A DNA stretch of 64,000 nt from NCBI RefSeq assembly GCF_000316515.1, contig NC_019675.1:1327964-1391963 (forward strand). Direction: 5' to 3'. How positions within the stretch are numbered: position 1 is the stretch's first letter; each line of letters starts with the position of its first letter. Position numbers and translations under genes: made by a program. The notes under the pieces were generated by a model. That model was not told the origin of the DNA and searched no databases. It worked only from the letters and a program-made list of their open reading frames with translations. The DNA is from Cyanobium gracile PCC 6307. GTDB taxonomy: Bacteria > Cyanobacteriota > Cyanobacteriia > PCC-6307 > Cyanobiaceae. Below, piece after piece: positions 7,960 to 17,983 of the stretch.

Positions 7960-9531
7960 TCAGACGGCGCGCGCCCTCAGGGCTTGCGTCGCCTGTTCCC
8001 GGTCATCGAAATGCACCTTGGTGGTGCCGAGGATCTGGTAATCCTCATGGCCCTTGCCGGCGATCAGCACCAGGTCCTGCGGCGCCGCGGCGGCGATGGC
8101 AGCGGCGATGGCGGCGGCCCGGTCGCCCTCCACCACCAGGTCGGTGCCGCTGGGAATCCCGGCCACCACGTCATCGAGGATCCGCTGCGGATCCTCGGTG
8201 CGGGGGTTGTCGGAGGTCACCACCACCGCGTCGGCCAGGCGGGCGGCAATGGCGGCCATCTGGGGCCGTTTGGTGCGGTCGCGATCGCCGCCGCAGCCGA
8301 ACACACAGATCAACCGGCCATCGGTGAAGGGCCGGCAGGCGGCCAGTGCGTTCTCGAGGCCGTCAGGCGTGTGGGCGTAATCCACCAGCACCGACGGCAG
8401 GGGAACCCCCGCTGGCCCGCTGACCCGCTCCATGCGTCCTGGCACGCCACGGAAGCTGGCCAGACCCTCCAGCAGTTGGGCCAGGGGCAGGCCCTGCTGC
8501 AGCAGGGCCCCCACCGCCTCCAGCAGGTTCATCAGATTGAAACGACCCACCAAAGGCGAGCGGAACAGCCCATCGCCTGACGGGCTGTGCAGCCGGCCGC
8601 TCACCCCTTCAGCACCCATCACCAGATCGCTGATGTGCAGCTCCACCGACGGATCCTCCAGGGAGCAGCGCCAGCAGGGGCCGGCGCCGGCCGCCTGGCC
8701 GGCCGCGGCGAGCCGCTCGGCCAGACGGGCCCCCCAGGGGTCGTCCACATTCACCACGGCGCCGCCGCCGAGCAGCTCCGGGGCGAACAGCCGCGCCTTG
8801 GCCTCGAAGTAGGCCTGCATCGAAGGGTGGTAGTCGAGGTGGTCCTGGGTGAGGTTGGTGAACACCGCGCCGGCGAAGCGGCAGCCGGCCACCCGCTGCT
8901 GGTCGAGGGCGTGGGAGCTCACTTCCATCGCGGCGATGGCGCTGCCGGCTGACGCCGCCTGGGCCAGATCGGCCTGCAGCAGATCGGCGAAGGCGGTGGT
9001 GTGGGTCGCTGTGGCGCTGTGTCCCGGCCAGCGGTTCTGCAGGGTGCCGAACAGGGCTGCCGGCCGGCCAGCCGCTGCGGCCAGGTGCTCGATCAGGTAG
9101 GTGGTGGTGGTCTTGCCGTTGGTGCCGGTGACGCCGATCAGCGCCAGGCGCCCGCTCGGCTGGCCCCAGAACTCCGCCGCCAGCCGGCCGGCCCACAGGG
9201 CCAGGGGCGGCTCCACCACCAGCACCGGTTCGCCGGGGGCCGGAGGCCGGGCCGCGGCCGCCGCCGGTCCGATCACCGCCGCCACCGCACCGGCGGCCAG
9301 CACCTCGGGCCAGAAGCTGCCGCCATCCACCGCCGTGCCGGGCAGGCCCACGAACAGGGTGCCGGGGCCGACGCGGCGTGAATCGCAGCTGACACCGCTG
9401 ACCGCCACCTGGGCCAGGGCACCGGTGGGGTCGGGGAGCGGCGGCAGGCCCACCTGACGCAGGAGCGGCTGAAGCAGCGGTGACATGGCGGCGCCGGCGG
9501 CGTCCGGCGTGACGGAGCTGGCGCCTGTCAT
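7960..9531 (-). CDS. murE: UDP-MurNAc-L-Ala-D-Glu:meso-diaminopimelate ligase
   Basis: Cytoplasmic peptidoglycan enzyme that adds meso-diaminopimelate to UDP-MurNAc-dipeptide using ATP. The ATP loop GVTGTNGKT is at residues 133-141 and the diaminopimelate-recognising motif DNPRTEDP is in the C-terminal third. The 523-residue length is normal. ATG 9531 is used; ATG 9486 (residue 16) is an equally plausible start. It lies 10 bases downstream of the glutaredoxin-like gene and probably shares a transcript with it and yidD. Confidence 0.95.
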   Translation of the reverse strand: MTGASSVTPDAAGAAMSPLLQPLLRQVGLPPLPDPTGALAQVAVSGVSCDSRRVGPGTLFVGLPGTAVDGGSFWPEVLAAGAVAAVIGPAAAAARPPAPGEPVLVVEPPLALWAGRLAAEFWGQPSGRLALIGVTGTNGKTTTTYLIEHLAAAAGRPAALFGTLQNRWPGHSATATHTTAFADLLQADLAQAASAGSAIAAMEVSSHALDQQRVAGCRFAGAVFTNLTQDHLDYHPSMQAYFEAKARLFAPELLGGGAVVNVDDPWGARLAERLAAAGQAAGAGPCWRCSLEDPSVELHISDLVMGAEGVSGRLHSPSGDGLFRSPLVGRFNLMNLLEAVGALLQQGLPLAQLLEGLASFRGVPGRMERVSGPAGVPLPSVLVDYAHTPDGLENALAACRPFTDGRLICVFGCGGDRDRTKRPQMAAIAARLADAVVVTSDNPRTEDPQRILDDVVAGIPSGTDLVVEGDRAAAIAAAIAAAAPQDLVLIAGKGHEDYQILGTTKVHFDDREQATQALRARAV

Positions 9532-9541
9532 AGCGTGGCCC

Positions 9542-9808
9542 TCAGCGCACGCCCTGCTTGATCAGCCAGGCCTGCAGCTGGGCTCCCGCCAACCGTGGGG
9601 ACACCCTGGGAAGCTCCCGCAGGGGGCCGTCGGCAGCGGCCGCCACCGCCAGCACGGGCACGGCCAGCCCATAGCGCCCCTGCAGGGCAGGATCGGTGTC
9701 CACGTCGATCACCTGCAGGGGCTGGGGGGGATCCAGGGCCCCCAGCTTCTCCTCGAGGCCTTCGCACAGGCAGCAGCCCTGGCGGGAGAACAGCAGCAGT
9801 TCCTGCAT
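9542..9808 (-). CDS. Glutaredoxin-like (DUF836-type) small protein
   Basis: An 88-residue thioredoxin-fold protein. It starts [17 protein letters not shown], a beta strand followed by a CCLC redox motif, and continues with VIDVDTDP and a cis-Pro-like VPVLAV segment. This is the layout of the glutaredoxin-like DUF836 family. The start codon shares one base with the yidD stop (TGATG), so translation is likely coupled. Redox partner unknown. Confidence 0.82.
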   Translation of the reverse strand: MQELLLFSRQGCCLCEGLEEKLGALDPPQPLQVIDVDTDPALQGRYGLAVPVLAVAAAADGPLRELPRVSPRLAGAQLQAWLIKQGVR

Positions 9809-10140
9809 CAGTCCGGAACCGGATCGCAGCCGCAGGGGGTGAAGGGGTGGCAGCGGCAGACGCGCTTCACGGTCAGCCAGCCGCCGCGCCAGGGTCCGTG
9901 GCGACTGATCGCCTCCAGCCCATAGGCGCTGCAGCTGGGAATGAAGCGGCAGCGGGGACCCAGCAGGGGGGAGATCCAGCGGCGGTAGGCGCCGATCAGG
10001 GCCAGCAACACGGCCGCCACGGCGGCGGAGAGGGGGGAGGCCGGGGCGGCCGGCAGGGCGCCCTGGAGGAGGCCGGGACCGTCGCCGCCTAGGGTGGGTC
10101 GTTGGCGCAGCACGCGCAGGCCTGCGGGTTCTTCCAGCAT
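9808..10140 (-). CDS. yidD: YidD membrane protein insertion efficiency factor
   Basis: Small membrane-associated protein that helps YidC insert inner-membrane proteins. It has a hydrophobic N-terminal segment, then the family signature: [32 protein letters not shown] and CGCDPVP. The conserved core is about 70 residues. I placed the start at ATG 10140, giving a long N-terminal extension; the frame is open to 10188 and the start is not certain. Its stop overlaps the next gene. Confidence 0.88.
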   Translation of the reverse strand: MLEEPAGLRVLRQRPTLGGDGPGLLQGALPAAPASPLSAAVAAVLLALIGAYRRWISPLLGPRCRFIPSCSAYGLEAISRHGPWRGGWLTVKRVCRCHPFTPCGCDPVPD

Positions 10141-10204
10141 GCCGCAACCGTGAACCTCGCCGTCCGGCCTCCGGGCCGCACCTTCCACCCCGTCACCTTC
10201 CCTT

Positions 10205-10813
10205 ATGTCTCGCTACCGCGGCCCTCGCCTGAGGATCACGCGGCGCTTGGGGGACCTTCCCGGTCTCACCCGTAAGGCCGCCAAACGGTCTTATCCCCCC
10301 GGTCAGCACGGCCAAGCCCGTCGCAAGCGCTCCGAATACGCGATCCGTCTCGAAGAAAAGCAGAAACTGCGTTTCAACTACGGCATTTCCGAACGTCAGC
10401 TGGTGCGCTACGTGAAGAAAGCCCGTGCCCAGGAGGGTTCCACCGGAACCAACCTGCTCAAGCTGCTCGAGAACCGCCTCGACAACGTCTGTTTCCGCCT
10501 CGGCCTCGGCCCCACCGTTCCCGGCGCCCGCCAGCTGGTGAACCATGGCCACGTCACCGTGAACGGCCGCGTGGTGGACATCCCCAGCTACCAGTGCAAG
10601 GCCGGCGACGTGGTCGCCATCCGTGAGCGCAAGTGCAGCAAGGCCCTCGCCGAAGCCAACCTGGCCTTCCCGGGCCTGGCCAACATCCCGCCCCACCTCG
10701 AGTTCGACAAGGCCAAGATGACCGCCAAGGTGGGCGGCCGCATCGAGCGCGAATGGGTTGCTCTCGAGATCAACGAACTGCTGGTGGTGGAGTTCTACAG
10801 CCGCAAGGTCTGA
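10205..10813 (+). CDS. rpsD: 30S ribosomal protein S4
   Basis: Primary 16S rRNA-binding ribosomal protein that starts small-subunit assembly. The 202-residue product begins [16 protein letters not shown] and lacks the zinc-binding cysteines, as in other cyanobacteria. It contains the S4 RNA-binding domain ([13 protein letters not shown]... [13 protein letters not shown]). Single-gene unit with a strong terminator downstream. Confidence 0.98.
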   Translation: MSRYRGPRLRITRRLGDLPGLTRKAAKRSYPPGQHGQARRKRSEYAIRLEEKQKLRFNYGISERQLVRYVKKARAQEGSTGTNLLKLLENRLDNVCFRLGLGPTVPGARQLVNHGHVTVNGRVVDIPSYQCKAGDVVAIRERKCSKALAEANLAFPGLANIPPHLEFDKAKMTAKVGGRIEREWVALEINELLVVEFYSRKV

Positions 10814-10832
10814 GCCCCGTCCTCCTGCCACA

Positions 10833-10858
10833 ACCGCCGCCGGTTCGCCTGCGGCGGT
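10833..10858 (+). terminator. GC-rich hairpin after rpsD
   Basis: Arms ACCGCCGC (10833-10840) and GCGGCGGT (10851-10858) pair perfectly around ten bases. No T-run follows, so it may act as a 3' stabiliser ahead of the stronger terminator just downstream. Confidence 0.4.
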
Positions 10859-10861
10859 GAG

Positions 10862-10909
10862 CCGTCCGCGTCCGCTGCCGCTAGGTATGGACGCGGACGG
10901 TTTTGTTTT
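10862..10909 (+). terminator. Rho-independent terminator of rpsD
   Basis: Twelve-base perfect arms CCGTCCGCGTCC (10862-10873) and GGACGCGGACGG (10889-10900) are followed by TTTTGTTTT (10901-10909). It is the clearest intrinsic terminator in the window. It also makes ATG 10887, which lies in the loop, an unlikely start for the next gene. Confidence 0.9.
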
Positions 10910-10922
10910 GGGGCCCAGACGG

Positions 10923-11699
10923 ATGAGCGGCAGCTTCACCGACCATTTCGGCTCCGTTTCCGGGGCCTACGCCCACTACCGGCCCACCTATCCGGCGCCC
11001 CTGTTCGCCTGGCTGGCCGGGGTGGCCCCCGCCCGCCGGCGGGCCTGGGACTGCGCCACCGGAACAGGCCAGGCCGCCATCGCCCTGGCCGCCCATTTCG
11101 ACGCGGTGGTGGCCACCGATGCCAGCGCCGGCCAGCTCGCCGCCGCCCGTCCCCATCCCGGCGTGGACTACCGGCAGGCGCCGGCGGAGGGCTCCGGCCT
11201 CGAAGCCGACAGTATGGATCTGGCCACGGTGGCCCAGGCGCTGCACTGGTTCGATCGGCCCCGGTTCTTCGCCGAGGTGGAGCGGGTGCTGCGCCCCGGC
11301 GGCGTGCTGGCGGTCTGGAGCTACGGCATCCCCCAGCTGGAGGGGGAAGCGGCCAACGCCCAGCTGCAGCACTTTTACGCCGACATCGTCGGGCCCTACT
11401 GGCCCGCCGAGAAGGTCCTGGTGGAGAACGGCTACCGCGACCTCGACCTGCCCTTCGAGACCCTGCCGACCCCGGCGTTCGCCATGGAAGCCGACTGGAC
11501 CCTGGAGCAGGTGCTCGGTTACTGCTCCAGCTGGTCAGCCAGCAGCCGCTATCGCGCGGCCCTGGGGAGCGACCCGATCGACCAGCTCCGCCCGGCCCTG
11601 GCGGCCGTCTGGGGGGAGAGCCAGAAACAGCGGCGCCTCCACTGGCCGCTGACCCTCAAGGCGTCGCGGTGGGCCACGGGACGATCGGTCCTGAGCTGA
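10923..11699 (+). CDS. Class I SAM-dependent methyltransferase
   Basis: Small-molecule methyltransferase of the type 11 family. Motif I is WDCATGTGQAAIALA, followed by VVATDAS (acidic end of beta 2), a motif near DLATVAQALHWF and LRPGGVLAVWSYG. This layout resembles the trans-aconitate/ubiquinone-type enzymes. The 258-residue length is usual. ATG 10923 is used; the earlier in-frame ATG 10887 sits inside the rpsD terminator. Substrate unknown. It converges on the TetR gene. Confidence 0.85.
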   Translation: MSGSFTDHFGSVSGAYAHYRPTYPAPLFAWLAGVAPARRRAWDCATGTGQAAIALAAHFDAVVATDASAGQLAAARPHPGVDYRQAPAEGSGLEADSMDLATVAQALHWFDRPRFFAEVERVLRPGGVLAVWSYGIPQLEGEAANAQLQHFYADIVGPYWPAEKVLVENGYRDLDLPFETLPTPAFAMEADWTLEQVLGYCSSWSASSRYRAALGSDPIDQLRPALAAVWGESQKQRRLHWPLTLKASRWATGRSVLS

Positions 11700-11737
11700 C
11701 CTCCACTCCGCTGCGTGGTGCAACGGGGAAGGCCGGA

Positions 11738-12406
11738 TCAGGGGCGGGACCCGGCACCGGGGTCTGGGACCACCGCCGGATCCGGGCAGAGCAGTTCCAC
11801 CAGGCCCGTGGCGAAGGCCTCCCGATCCAGGGGCATGACCTCCTTGCCGTGGAGCATGTCCTGGCACATGACCACATGAATGAGGGAACCGAGAAACACC
11901 ATGGCCAGGAGGGTGGGATCCGCCCGCCGGCGCCCCTCGCAGCCGCTCACCAGTTCGGTGATGGCCAGGAAGCTGTTCTGATGGATCTGGGTCATGAACC
12001 CCTGGGCGAGGGCGGGGAAGCGATCCGACTCACCGATGAGCAGGCGTAGGAAGGCCAGGAATTCCGGCTGGGTGCGATGCACCTCCAGCATGCGCCGGGC
12101 CAGAGTGTGCATGGCCTGGCGAGGATCGGCTGGCAGGGGTTCGGCCTGGTCACCGCCGAAGAGCAGGGCGAATCGTCGCTCGATCATGTGGCAGGTGAGG
12201 GCCTGGAAGAGGGATTCCTTGTCGGCGTAATGGCTGTAAACGGTGGCCTTGGAGACACCGGCGGCGCGGGCGACCCGGTCCATGCTCGTGGCGGCGTAGC
12301 CCTGGGCCAGGAACTCATGCATGGCGCCGGCCAGGATCGCTGCGGCCTTTTCCTCTGAGAGCTGCCGACCGGAAGGAGCCAAAACGAAAGCCATCAATCG
12401 ATCCAT
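11738..12406 (-). CDS. TetR/AcrR-family transcriptional repressor
   Basis: Ligand-responsive repressor. The N-terminal domain carries the TetR helix-turn-helix (TSMDRVARAAGVSKATVYSHYADKE near residues 40-65) and is followed by an all-helical ligand domain ending FATGLVELL. It is divergent from a three-gene exporter, and a perfect palindrome (12467-12496) lies between them, so it most likely represses both that exporter and itself. ATG 12406 is used; ATG 12394 is an alternative. A run of eleven G (C on the coding strand) lies 21 bases upstream of the start. Confidence 0.9.
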   Translation of the reverse strand: MDRLMAFVLAPSGRQLSEEKAAAILAGAMHEFLAQGYAATSMDRVARAAGVSKATVYSHYADKESLFQALTCHMIERRFALLFGGDQAEPLPADPRQAMHTLARRMLEVHRTQPEFLAFLRLLIGESDRFPALAQGFMTQIHQNSFLAITELVSGCEGRRRADPTLLAMVFLGSLIHVVMCQDMLHGKEVMPLDREAFATGLVELLCPDPAVVPDPGAGSRP

Positions 12407-12466
12407 CGTGGCGCCCGACGGAACACGGGGGGGGGGGATGGCCGCATCCAGGCAGGAGTCTCCTTG

Positions 12467-12496
12467 CCAAAACTAAACTATACGGTTTAGTTTTGG
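12467..12496. promoter_or_regulatory. Palindromic TetR operator
   Basis: Perfect 12-base arms CCAAAACTAAAC (12467-12478) and GTTTAGTTTTGG (12485-12496) flank six bases. The site lies in the 114-base gap between the TetR gene and the exporter operon. It is AT-rich in a GC-rich gap, so it likely overlaps both promoters. Binding by the adjacent TetR protein is inferred from position and symmetry. Confidence 0.8.
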
Positions 12497-12520
12497 CCGA
12501 CATCGCATCCGCGCTCCTCC

Positions 12521-13612
12521 ATGGACCAGCCCCTTCAGCTGCGCCGGCCGTCCAGGCCCTGGCTCGCCGGCACCACAACCCTGGCCCTCGGCATCGGCCT
12601 GGCTGTCCTCGTGCATCGGGGCGGCACGGCACCACGGCCGGTGGTCAGCCCCGCTCAGAATCCAGACGCTTCTCCCAGCAGCATCACCGCCCTCGGACGC
12701 CTCGAACCGGTCGGGGAAGTGATCACGGTGGCGCCTCCGGCCGCCTCCCCAGGAGGCGCACCGGCCCGCCTCCGCCAGCTTCGGGTGGAGGAGGGGGACC
12801 GGGTGGAGAGCGGCAGCGTGATCGCCGTGCTCGACAGCCAGCCCAGGCTTGAGGCCGCCGTGCAGGAGTCGGCGGCCCAACTGCGGCTGGCGGAGGCCCG
12901 GCTGGCGGTGGCTGCCGCCGACCAGCGACGGGAGGAACTGGTGCAGCAGGCCCGGGTGGAACGGCTGGAGGCCGAGTTCCGCACGGCTCGCCTGGAGGAG
13001 AAGCGCCACCAGACACTGTTCGTGAACGGCGCCGTTTCCGCCTCGCTCCGAGATGCCAAACGCCTGGACCGGGAGAGAGTGGGAGCCCAGCTGGCGGAAG
13101 CCAGGGCCATGCTGCGGCGCTCCCAGGCCTCGGCAGGGGTGCCTGGAGCCGGCGGACTGGATGTGGCCGCCGCCCGCCGCCAACGCGACCAGGCGGGCGC
13201 CGCCCTGGTGCGGGTGCTCGCCGAGCGGGAGGACAGCCTGGTGCGGGCGCCCATCAGCGGCAGGATCCTGAGTGTGCTGAGGCGGCCTGGCGAGGCCCTC
13301 GACAGCGAGGGACTGGTCCAGATGGGGCGCACCGAAGCCATGCAAGTGGTGGCCGAGGTGTACCAGAGCGATGTGGCCCGGGTGCGCCTGGGCGCCCTTG
13401 TCGCTGTCACCAGCCCGGCCCTCAGCCAGCCGCTGCAGGGTCGCGTCAGCCGCATCGGCACCCTGGTGAAGCGCCAGGCCCTGATCAACACCGACCCCAG
13501 CGCCAACAACGACAGCCGGGTGGTGGAGGTGCGGGCGCTGCTCTCCCCTGCCAGCAGCCGGCTGGCTGCCTCCCTCACCAACCTCCAGGTCACCGCGCGG
13601 ATCGAACGATGA
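12521..13612 (+). CDS. DevB-type (HlyD family) membrane-fusion protein
   Basis: Periplasmic adaptor of an ABC exporter. The 363-residue protein has one N-terminal membrane anchor (LALGIGLAVLVH), a split lipoyl-type half (GRLEPVGEVITV... LRQLRVEEGDRVESG), a long alpha-helical hairpin rich in Ala, Glu and Arg at about 105-215, and a second half from VRAPISGRIL. This matches DevB/HlyD proteins. It is the first gene of the operon, downstream of the TetR operator, and its stop overlaps the permease start by four bases (ATGA). Cargo unknown; DevBCA in filamentous relatives exports glycolipid. Confidence 0.87.
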   Translation: MDQPLQLRRPSRPWLAGTTTLALGIGLAVLVHRGGTAPRPVVSPAQNPDASPSSITALGRLEPVGEVITVAPPAASPGGAPARLRQLRVEEGDRVESGSVIAVLDSQPRLEAAVQESAAQLRLAEARLAVAAADQRREELVQQARVERLEAEFRTARLEEKRHQTLFVNGAVSASLRDAKRLDRERVGAQLAEARAMLRRSQASAGVPGAGGLDVAAARRQRDQAGAALVRVLAEREDSLVRAPISGRILSVLRRPGEALDSEGLVQMGRTEAMQVVAEVYQSDVARVRLGALVAVTSPALSQPLQGRVSRIGTLVKRQALINTDPSANNDSRVVEVRALLSPASSRLAASLTNLQVTARIER

Positions 13613-14802
13613 CGCTGCGCAGCCGACTGGCGGACCTGGCCCGCCGTGGGGGCCAGCGCATTCCCCTGGGGTGGCGGCAACTGCGCCACGACCGCGGCCG
13701 GCTGGCCGTCGCCGTGGCCGGCATCACCTTCGCCGATGTGCTGATGTTCACCCAGCTGGGTTTCCAGGCCGCCCTTTACGACGCCAACACCCAGCTCAAC
13801 CGTGCCCTTGCGGCGGACCTGGTGCTGCTCAGCCCCAAGGCCCAGAACCTCCAGAGCCTCTCCACCTTCCCGCGCCGACGCCTGCTCCAGGCCAGGGATG
13901 TGCCTGGCGTGGCCGATGGGCAGGGCCTCTACCTCCAGAACCTCACCTGGCGGAACCCCCAGACGCTCCAGAACGCCACCGTGCAGGTGCTGGGCATGGA
14001 TCCTGACGCGCGGGTGCTGAACCTGCCGGAGCTGAACCGCCAGCGCGACCGTCTCAAGCAGCCCGACACCGTGCTGTTCGATCGCCTGGCCCGCGGCCCT
14101 TACGACCAGACCATCGCCCGGCTGGAGCAGGGCCAGAGCGTGAGCACCGAAGCCGAGAGGCGCAGCCTCACCATCGCCGGACTGTTCTCCCTCGGGGCGT
14201 CCTTCGGCGCCGATGCCACTCTGGTGATGGGCGACCAGAGCCTGTTGCGGCTGTTTCCGCTCCGGGATCCGGGCAGTCTCAGCCTCGGACTGCTGCGCCT
14301 CCAGCCCGGGGTCGATCCACAGCGGGCGGCGGCCGCAGTTGAGCGGTATCTGCCGGAGGACGTCCGGGTGCTGACCCTGGCCGAGTACGTCCGCTTCGAG
14401 GAGAACTACTGGCGCACGGCCAGCCCCATCGGCGTGATCTTCGGCCTCGGCACGGCCATGGCCTTCCTGGTGGGCGTGGTCATCGTCTTCCAGGTGCTGA
14501 CCACTGACGTGAACGCCCATCTGGGCGAGTACGCCACCTTCCGGGCCATGGGCTTCCGCCAGCGCTACCTGCTCCTGGTGGTGGTGGAGCAGGCCCTGGT
14601 GCTGGCAGCTCTCGGGTTCCTCCCCGGCGTTGCCCTGCAGCTGGGCCTTTATGCCCTGGCGGCCCGGGCCACCTCCCTGCCCATCGCCATGACCGCATCG
14701 CGGGCCCTGCTGGTGTTCGGCCTCACCCTGCTGATGTGCCTGGCCTCCGGCGCCATCGCCAGCCGCCGGCTCCAGGCTGCCGATCCGGCGGAGCTGTTCT
14801 GA
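13609..14802 (+). CDS. DevC-type ABC exporter permease
   Basis: Inner-membrane subunit of a MacB/DevC-type ABC exporter. The 397-residue protein starts with a cytoplasmic segment (IPLGWRQLRHDRGRLAVAVAGI), has one membrane span near residue 40, a large periplasmic domain, and three C-terminal spans including AMAFLVGVVIVFQVL. The FtsX-like segment LGEYATFRAMGF couples to the ATPase. It overlaps the genes on both sides (ATGA and TGATG), so the operon is translationally coupled. Confidence 0.88.
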   Translation: MTLRSRLADLARRGGQRIPLGWRQLRHDRGRLAVAVAGITFADVLMFTQLGFQAALYDANTQLNRALAADLVLLSPKAQNLQSLSTFPRRRLLQARDVPGVADGQGLYLQNLTWRNPQTLQNATVQVLGMDPDARVLNLPELNRQRDRLKQPDTVLFDRLARGPYDQTIARLEQGQSVSTEAERRSLTIAGLFSLGASFGADATLVMGDQSLLRLFPLRDPGSLSLGLLRLQPGVDPQRAAAAVERYLPEDVRVLTLAEYVRFEENYWRTASPIGVIFGLGTAMAFLVGVVIVFQVLTTDVNAHLGEYATFRAMGFRQRYLLLVVVEQALVLAALGFLPGVALQLGLYALAARATSLPIAMTASRALLVFGLTLLMCLASGAIASRRLQAADPAELF

Positions 14803-15506
14803 TGGCTCCTCCCCTGCCTGGACGCGAAGAGCCCGTGGTGGCCATCAGCGGGCTCCAGCACCACTTCGGGGCGGGCCCCCTGCGCCGCCGGGTGCTGGAC
14901 GGCATCGACCTGGAGATCCACGCCGGGGAGATCGTCCTGCTCACCGGCCCCTCCGGCTCCGGCAAGACCACCCTGCTCACTCTGATCGGCGGGCTGCGGT
15001 CGGCCCAGACCGGAAGCCTGCGGATCCTTGGCCACGAACTGATGGGGGCTGGTCCGAAACGGCTGACCCTGGCTCGGCGGCAGCATGGGTACATCTTCCA
15101 GGCCCACAACCTGCACCGAAGCCTCACGGCCCTGGAGAACGTGCGCATGGCGCTGGAGATGGGCGGCAACCTGGACGCCGACGCCATGGTGGAGCGTGCC
15201 GGGTCCATGCTTGCCGCCGTTGGGCTCGATGCGCACCGACACGCTTACCCCGACCAGCTCTCGGGAGGTCAGAAACAACGGGTGGCCGTGGCCCGTGCCC
15301 TGGTGAACGGTCCCCCTCTGGTGCTGGCCGATGAGCCGACCGCAGCCCTCGACAGCCGCTCCGGACGGGAGGTGGTGGGCTTGATGCAGCGTCTGGCCCG
15401 GGAACAGCGCTGCACGATCCTGATCGTGACCCATGACAGCCGCATCCTTGATGTGGCCGACCGGACCGTGGAGATGGAGGACGGCCGACTCAAGGGAGCA
15501 GGGTGA
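14802..15506 (+). CDS. DevA-type ABC exporter ATPase
   Basis: ATP-hydrolysing subunit of the exporter. The 234-residue protein has Walker A GPSGSGKTTLL, Q-loop FQAHNLHRSL, signature LSGGQKQRVAVARAL, Walker B VLADEPTAALD and the switch His in VTHD. ATG 14802 overlaps the permease stop by one base (TGATG). Its closest type is the LolD/DevA group, which works with MacB/DevC-like permeases to move lipidic or peptide cargo outward. Confidence 0.92.
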   Translation: MAPPLPGREEPVVAISGLQHHFGAGPLRRRVLDGIDLEIHAGEIVLLTGPSGSGKTTLLTLIGGLRSAQTGSLRILGHELMGAGPKRLTLARRQHGYIFQAHNLHRSLTALENVRMALEMGGNLDADAMVERAGSMLAAVGLDAHRHAYPDQLSGGQKQRVAVARALVNGPPLVLADEPTAALDSRSGREVVGLMQRLAREQRCTILIVTHDSRILDVADRTVEMEDGRLKGAG

Positions 15507-15588
15507 TCGCCGTGTGGATCGGGAGCACCATCCTCCCGAGGGAGGAGCATCGAACAGGTCCCTGAACCGCAATGACCACCACCAGACG

Positions 15589-16473
15589 TCAGCCCCCGAT
15601 CAGGGTCTCCAGGGCCGCTGTCACGTCGTCTTGGCGCATCAGCGCCTCCCCTACCAGCACCGCATCGGCGCCGGCGCCGACGGCCCGATCCAGATCCTCC
15701 CGGATGAACAGGCCCGATTCGCTCACCAGCAGGGCGCCGCGGGCACGCACCTGCTCGCCGAAGCGTTCCATCAGCTGTTCGGTGGTGGCCAGATCCACCG
15801 AGAAGCTGGCCAGGTCACGGTTGTTGATGCCGATCAGGTTCACACCCTCCAGCCGCAGCACCCGCTCCATCTCGGCGGCGTCGTGCACCTCCACCAGCAC
15901 CGCCAGCCCCAGGCCCCGGGCCACCTTGAGCAGGTAGGCCAGATCCTGGTCGGTGAGGATCGCCGCGATCAGCAGGGCGGCGTCGGCCCCGGCCGCCCGG
16001 GCCTGGAACAGCTGGTAGGGGGTGAGGATGAAGTCCTTGCAGAGCAGGGGGAGCTCCACCGCCTCCCGCACCGCCACGAGCACATCGAAGCCCCCCTGGA
16101 AGAAGCGCTTGTCGGTGAGCACCGAAAGGCAGCTGGCGCCGCCGTCTTGGTAGCCCCGGGCGATGGCGACGGGGTCGAAATCCTCCCGGATCACCCCCTT
16201 GCTGGGGCTGGCCTTCTTGATCTCGGCGATCACCGCTGGTTTGCGGCAGCTGGCCCGCAGGGCCGCTGCGAAGTCCCGGGTGGGGGGCAGGTCGGCCACC
16301 TGCTGCTTGAGGGAGTCCAGGCTCACCCGTTCCCGGGCGGCGGTCACTTCCCGGTCCTTCTCCCAGACGATCTCCTCGAGGATGTGGCGTGGGCTCTCCT
16401 CGGGATGGGGGGTGCCGAATTCCAGGTGGGCCACCCGCACCGAGGGGTTGGGGGGCCGGCGACGGATCTCCAT
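15589..16473 (-). CDS. trpC: Indole-3-glycerol phosphate synthase
   Basis: Tryptophan pathway enzyme that closes the indole ring of CdRP. The 294-residue TIM barrel shows [11 protein letters not shown] near the N terminus (catalytic lysine), [28 protein letters not shown] and the phosphate-binding VSESGLF and [12 protein letters not shown]. The start codon comes one base after the lpdA stop, so the two are co-transcribed. It has the usual N-terminal extension of cyanobacterial TrpC. Confidence 0.96.
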   Translation of the reverse strand: MEIRRRPPNPSVRVAHLEFGTPHPEESPRHILEEIVWEKDREVTAARERVSLDSLKQQVADLPPTRDFAAALRASCRKPAVIAEIKKASPSKGVIREDFDPVAIARGYQDGGASCLSVLTDKRFFQGGFDVLVAVREAVELPLLCKDFILTPYQLFQARAAGADAALLIAAILTDQDLAYLLKVARGLGLAVLVEVHDAAEMERVLRLEGVNLIGINNRDLASFSVDLATTEQLMERFGEQVRARGALLVSESGLFIREDLDRAVGAGADAVLVGEALMRQDDVTAALETLIGG

Positions 16474-16474
16474 C

Positions 16475-17974
16475 TCAGGCGCCCACCGCCGTGGCCAGGC
16501 TGGCGGCGGCCTGCTTGTAAGCCACTTCCACCACCTCGCTCAGCGTCGGGTGGGTGTGCACCTCGCTGGCCAGCTGCCGTACCCCCTGGCGCCGGGCCAC
16601 CGCATTGGCGATCTCCTGGATCAGGTCGGCGGCATGCAATCCATAGATGTGGGCCCCCAGCACTTCGCCGGTGTCCTTGCGGAAGAGCAGCTTCAGCAGG
16701 CCGTCGCTCTCCAGTTCGGCCAGGGCCTTGGAGTTGGCCTTGAAGTAGCTGCGAACCGCTCCCAGCTCGAAGCCCTCGGCTGCGGCCAGCTCCCTGGCAT
16801 CGGCTTCCGAGAGCCCCACCGAACTGATCTCCGGGTGGGTGAAGGTGGCGGCGGGGATCGAGCGGTAGTCGATGCGGCGGGCGTGGCCGAGGATGTTCTC
16901 GATCGCCACCGTGCCCTGGGCGGCGGCGGTGTGGGCCAGCATCATCTTTCCGGTCACGTCACCGACGGCCCAGAGGTGGGGCACGGGCACCCCGTTCGTC
17001 AGCACCTGCAGGCCGTCGTCCACGGGGATGAAGCCCCGGTTGGTTTCCACCCCCACGCTGGCCAGGTTGAGGTCCTTGCTCACCGGCACCCGGCCGGTGG
17101 CCACCAGCACCGCGTCCACCTCCAGGGTCTCCACCGGCTCGCGGGTGGCCATATCCACCAGTTCGATTTTCACCGGGCAGCCGGGGGTGATCTTGCTGGC
17201 CAGTACACCGGAGCGGGCGTCGATGTCGCGGCCGTCGATCAGATGGCGGGCGGCGATCTTGGCGATGTCCGGATCGAAGGTGGGCATCACCCGGTCGAGG
17301 GCCTCGATCATGGTGACCTCACAGCCCAGGGCCGTGTAGACATCGGCAAATTCCAGGCCGATGTAGCCGCTGCCGATGATGGTGATCCAGCGGGGCAGCC
17401 ACTCCAGGTTGATGGCCTCGTCGCTGGTGAACACCGTGCGGCCGTCGGTCTCGATGCCGGGCGGCACGAAGGGATCGGAGCCGGTGGCGATGATCACCTC
17501 CCGGGCCGCATAGACCCGCTCCACCCCGCTGGCCTCGCGCACCGCCACCCGCTGGGGGCCGTCGAGGCGTCCCTTGCCCCGCAGGATCGTGGCGCCGGCG
17601 CGCTCCAGGGTCTTGGTGAGGTTGGTGCGGATCGTGGCCACCAGCTGGGCGGCATGGTCGGCGATCTTCTGGCGCTCAAAGCGCACCGGCGCCGCATGGA
17701 TGCCGAACCCCTTGAGGTGCTCGGCGTCGGCGAGCTCCCGCACCCGGCCGCTGGCCGCCAGCAGGGCCTTGGAGGGGACGCAGCCCCGGTTGACGCAGGT
17801 GCCGCCCATGTCGCGGGATTCCACGATCGCCACCTTCAGGCCGTGCTCGGCGCCGTGCTTGGCCGCATCGAAACCGCCATACCCGGCACCGATCACGATC
17901 ACATCGAAATCGAACCCGGAGGGAGGGGAGGCGGGTGCTGCGGTCACCGGACGGGGCTGCATGGGTAGCGGCAT
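16475..17974 (-). CDS. lpdA: Dihydrolipoamide dehydrogenase (E3)
   Basis: FAD enzyme that reoxidises dihydrolipoyl groups of 2-oxoacid complexes and the glycine system. The N-terminal FAD fold is [10 protein letters not shown], the redox disulfide is in [13 protein letters not shown], the NAD fold is [12 protein letters not shown], and the C-terminal active site is HTHPTLSE. The 499-residue length is slightly above the non-plant average, as in cyanobacteria. ATG 17974 is used; ATG 17962 is possible. It sits directly upstream of trpC. Confidence 0.96.
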   Translation of the reverse strand: MPLPMQPRPVTAAPASPPSGFDFDVIVIGAGYGGFDAAKHGAEHGLKVAIVESRDMGGTCVNRGCVPSKALLAASGRVRELADAEHLKGFGIHAAPVRFERQKIADHAAQLVATIRTNLTKTLERAGATILRGKGRLDGPQRVAVREASGVERVYAAREVIIATGSDPFVPPGIETDGRTVFTSDEAINLEWLPRWITIIGSGYIGLEFADVYTALGCEVTMIEALDRVMPTFDPDIAKIAARHLIDGRDIDARSGVLASKITPGCPVKIELVDMATREPVETLEVDAVLVATGRVPVSKDLNLASVGVETNRGFIPVDDGLQVLTNGVPVPHLWAVGDVTGKMMLAHTAAAQGTVAIENILGHARRIDYRSIPAATFTHPEISSVGLSEADARELAAAEGFELGAVRSYFKANSKALAELESDGLLKLLFRKDTGEVLGAHIYGLHAADLIQEIANAVARRQGVRQLASEVHTHPTLSEVVEVAYKQAAASLATAVGA

Positions 17975-17983
17975 TCTCCCCTG

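Noticed and set aside
10887-10922. Earlier ATG for the methyltransferase
   Set aside because: It lies in the loop of the rpsD terminator; ATG 10923 fits the family start.
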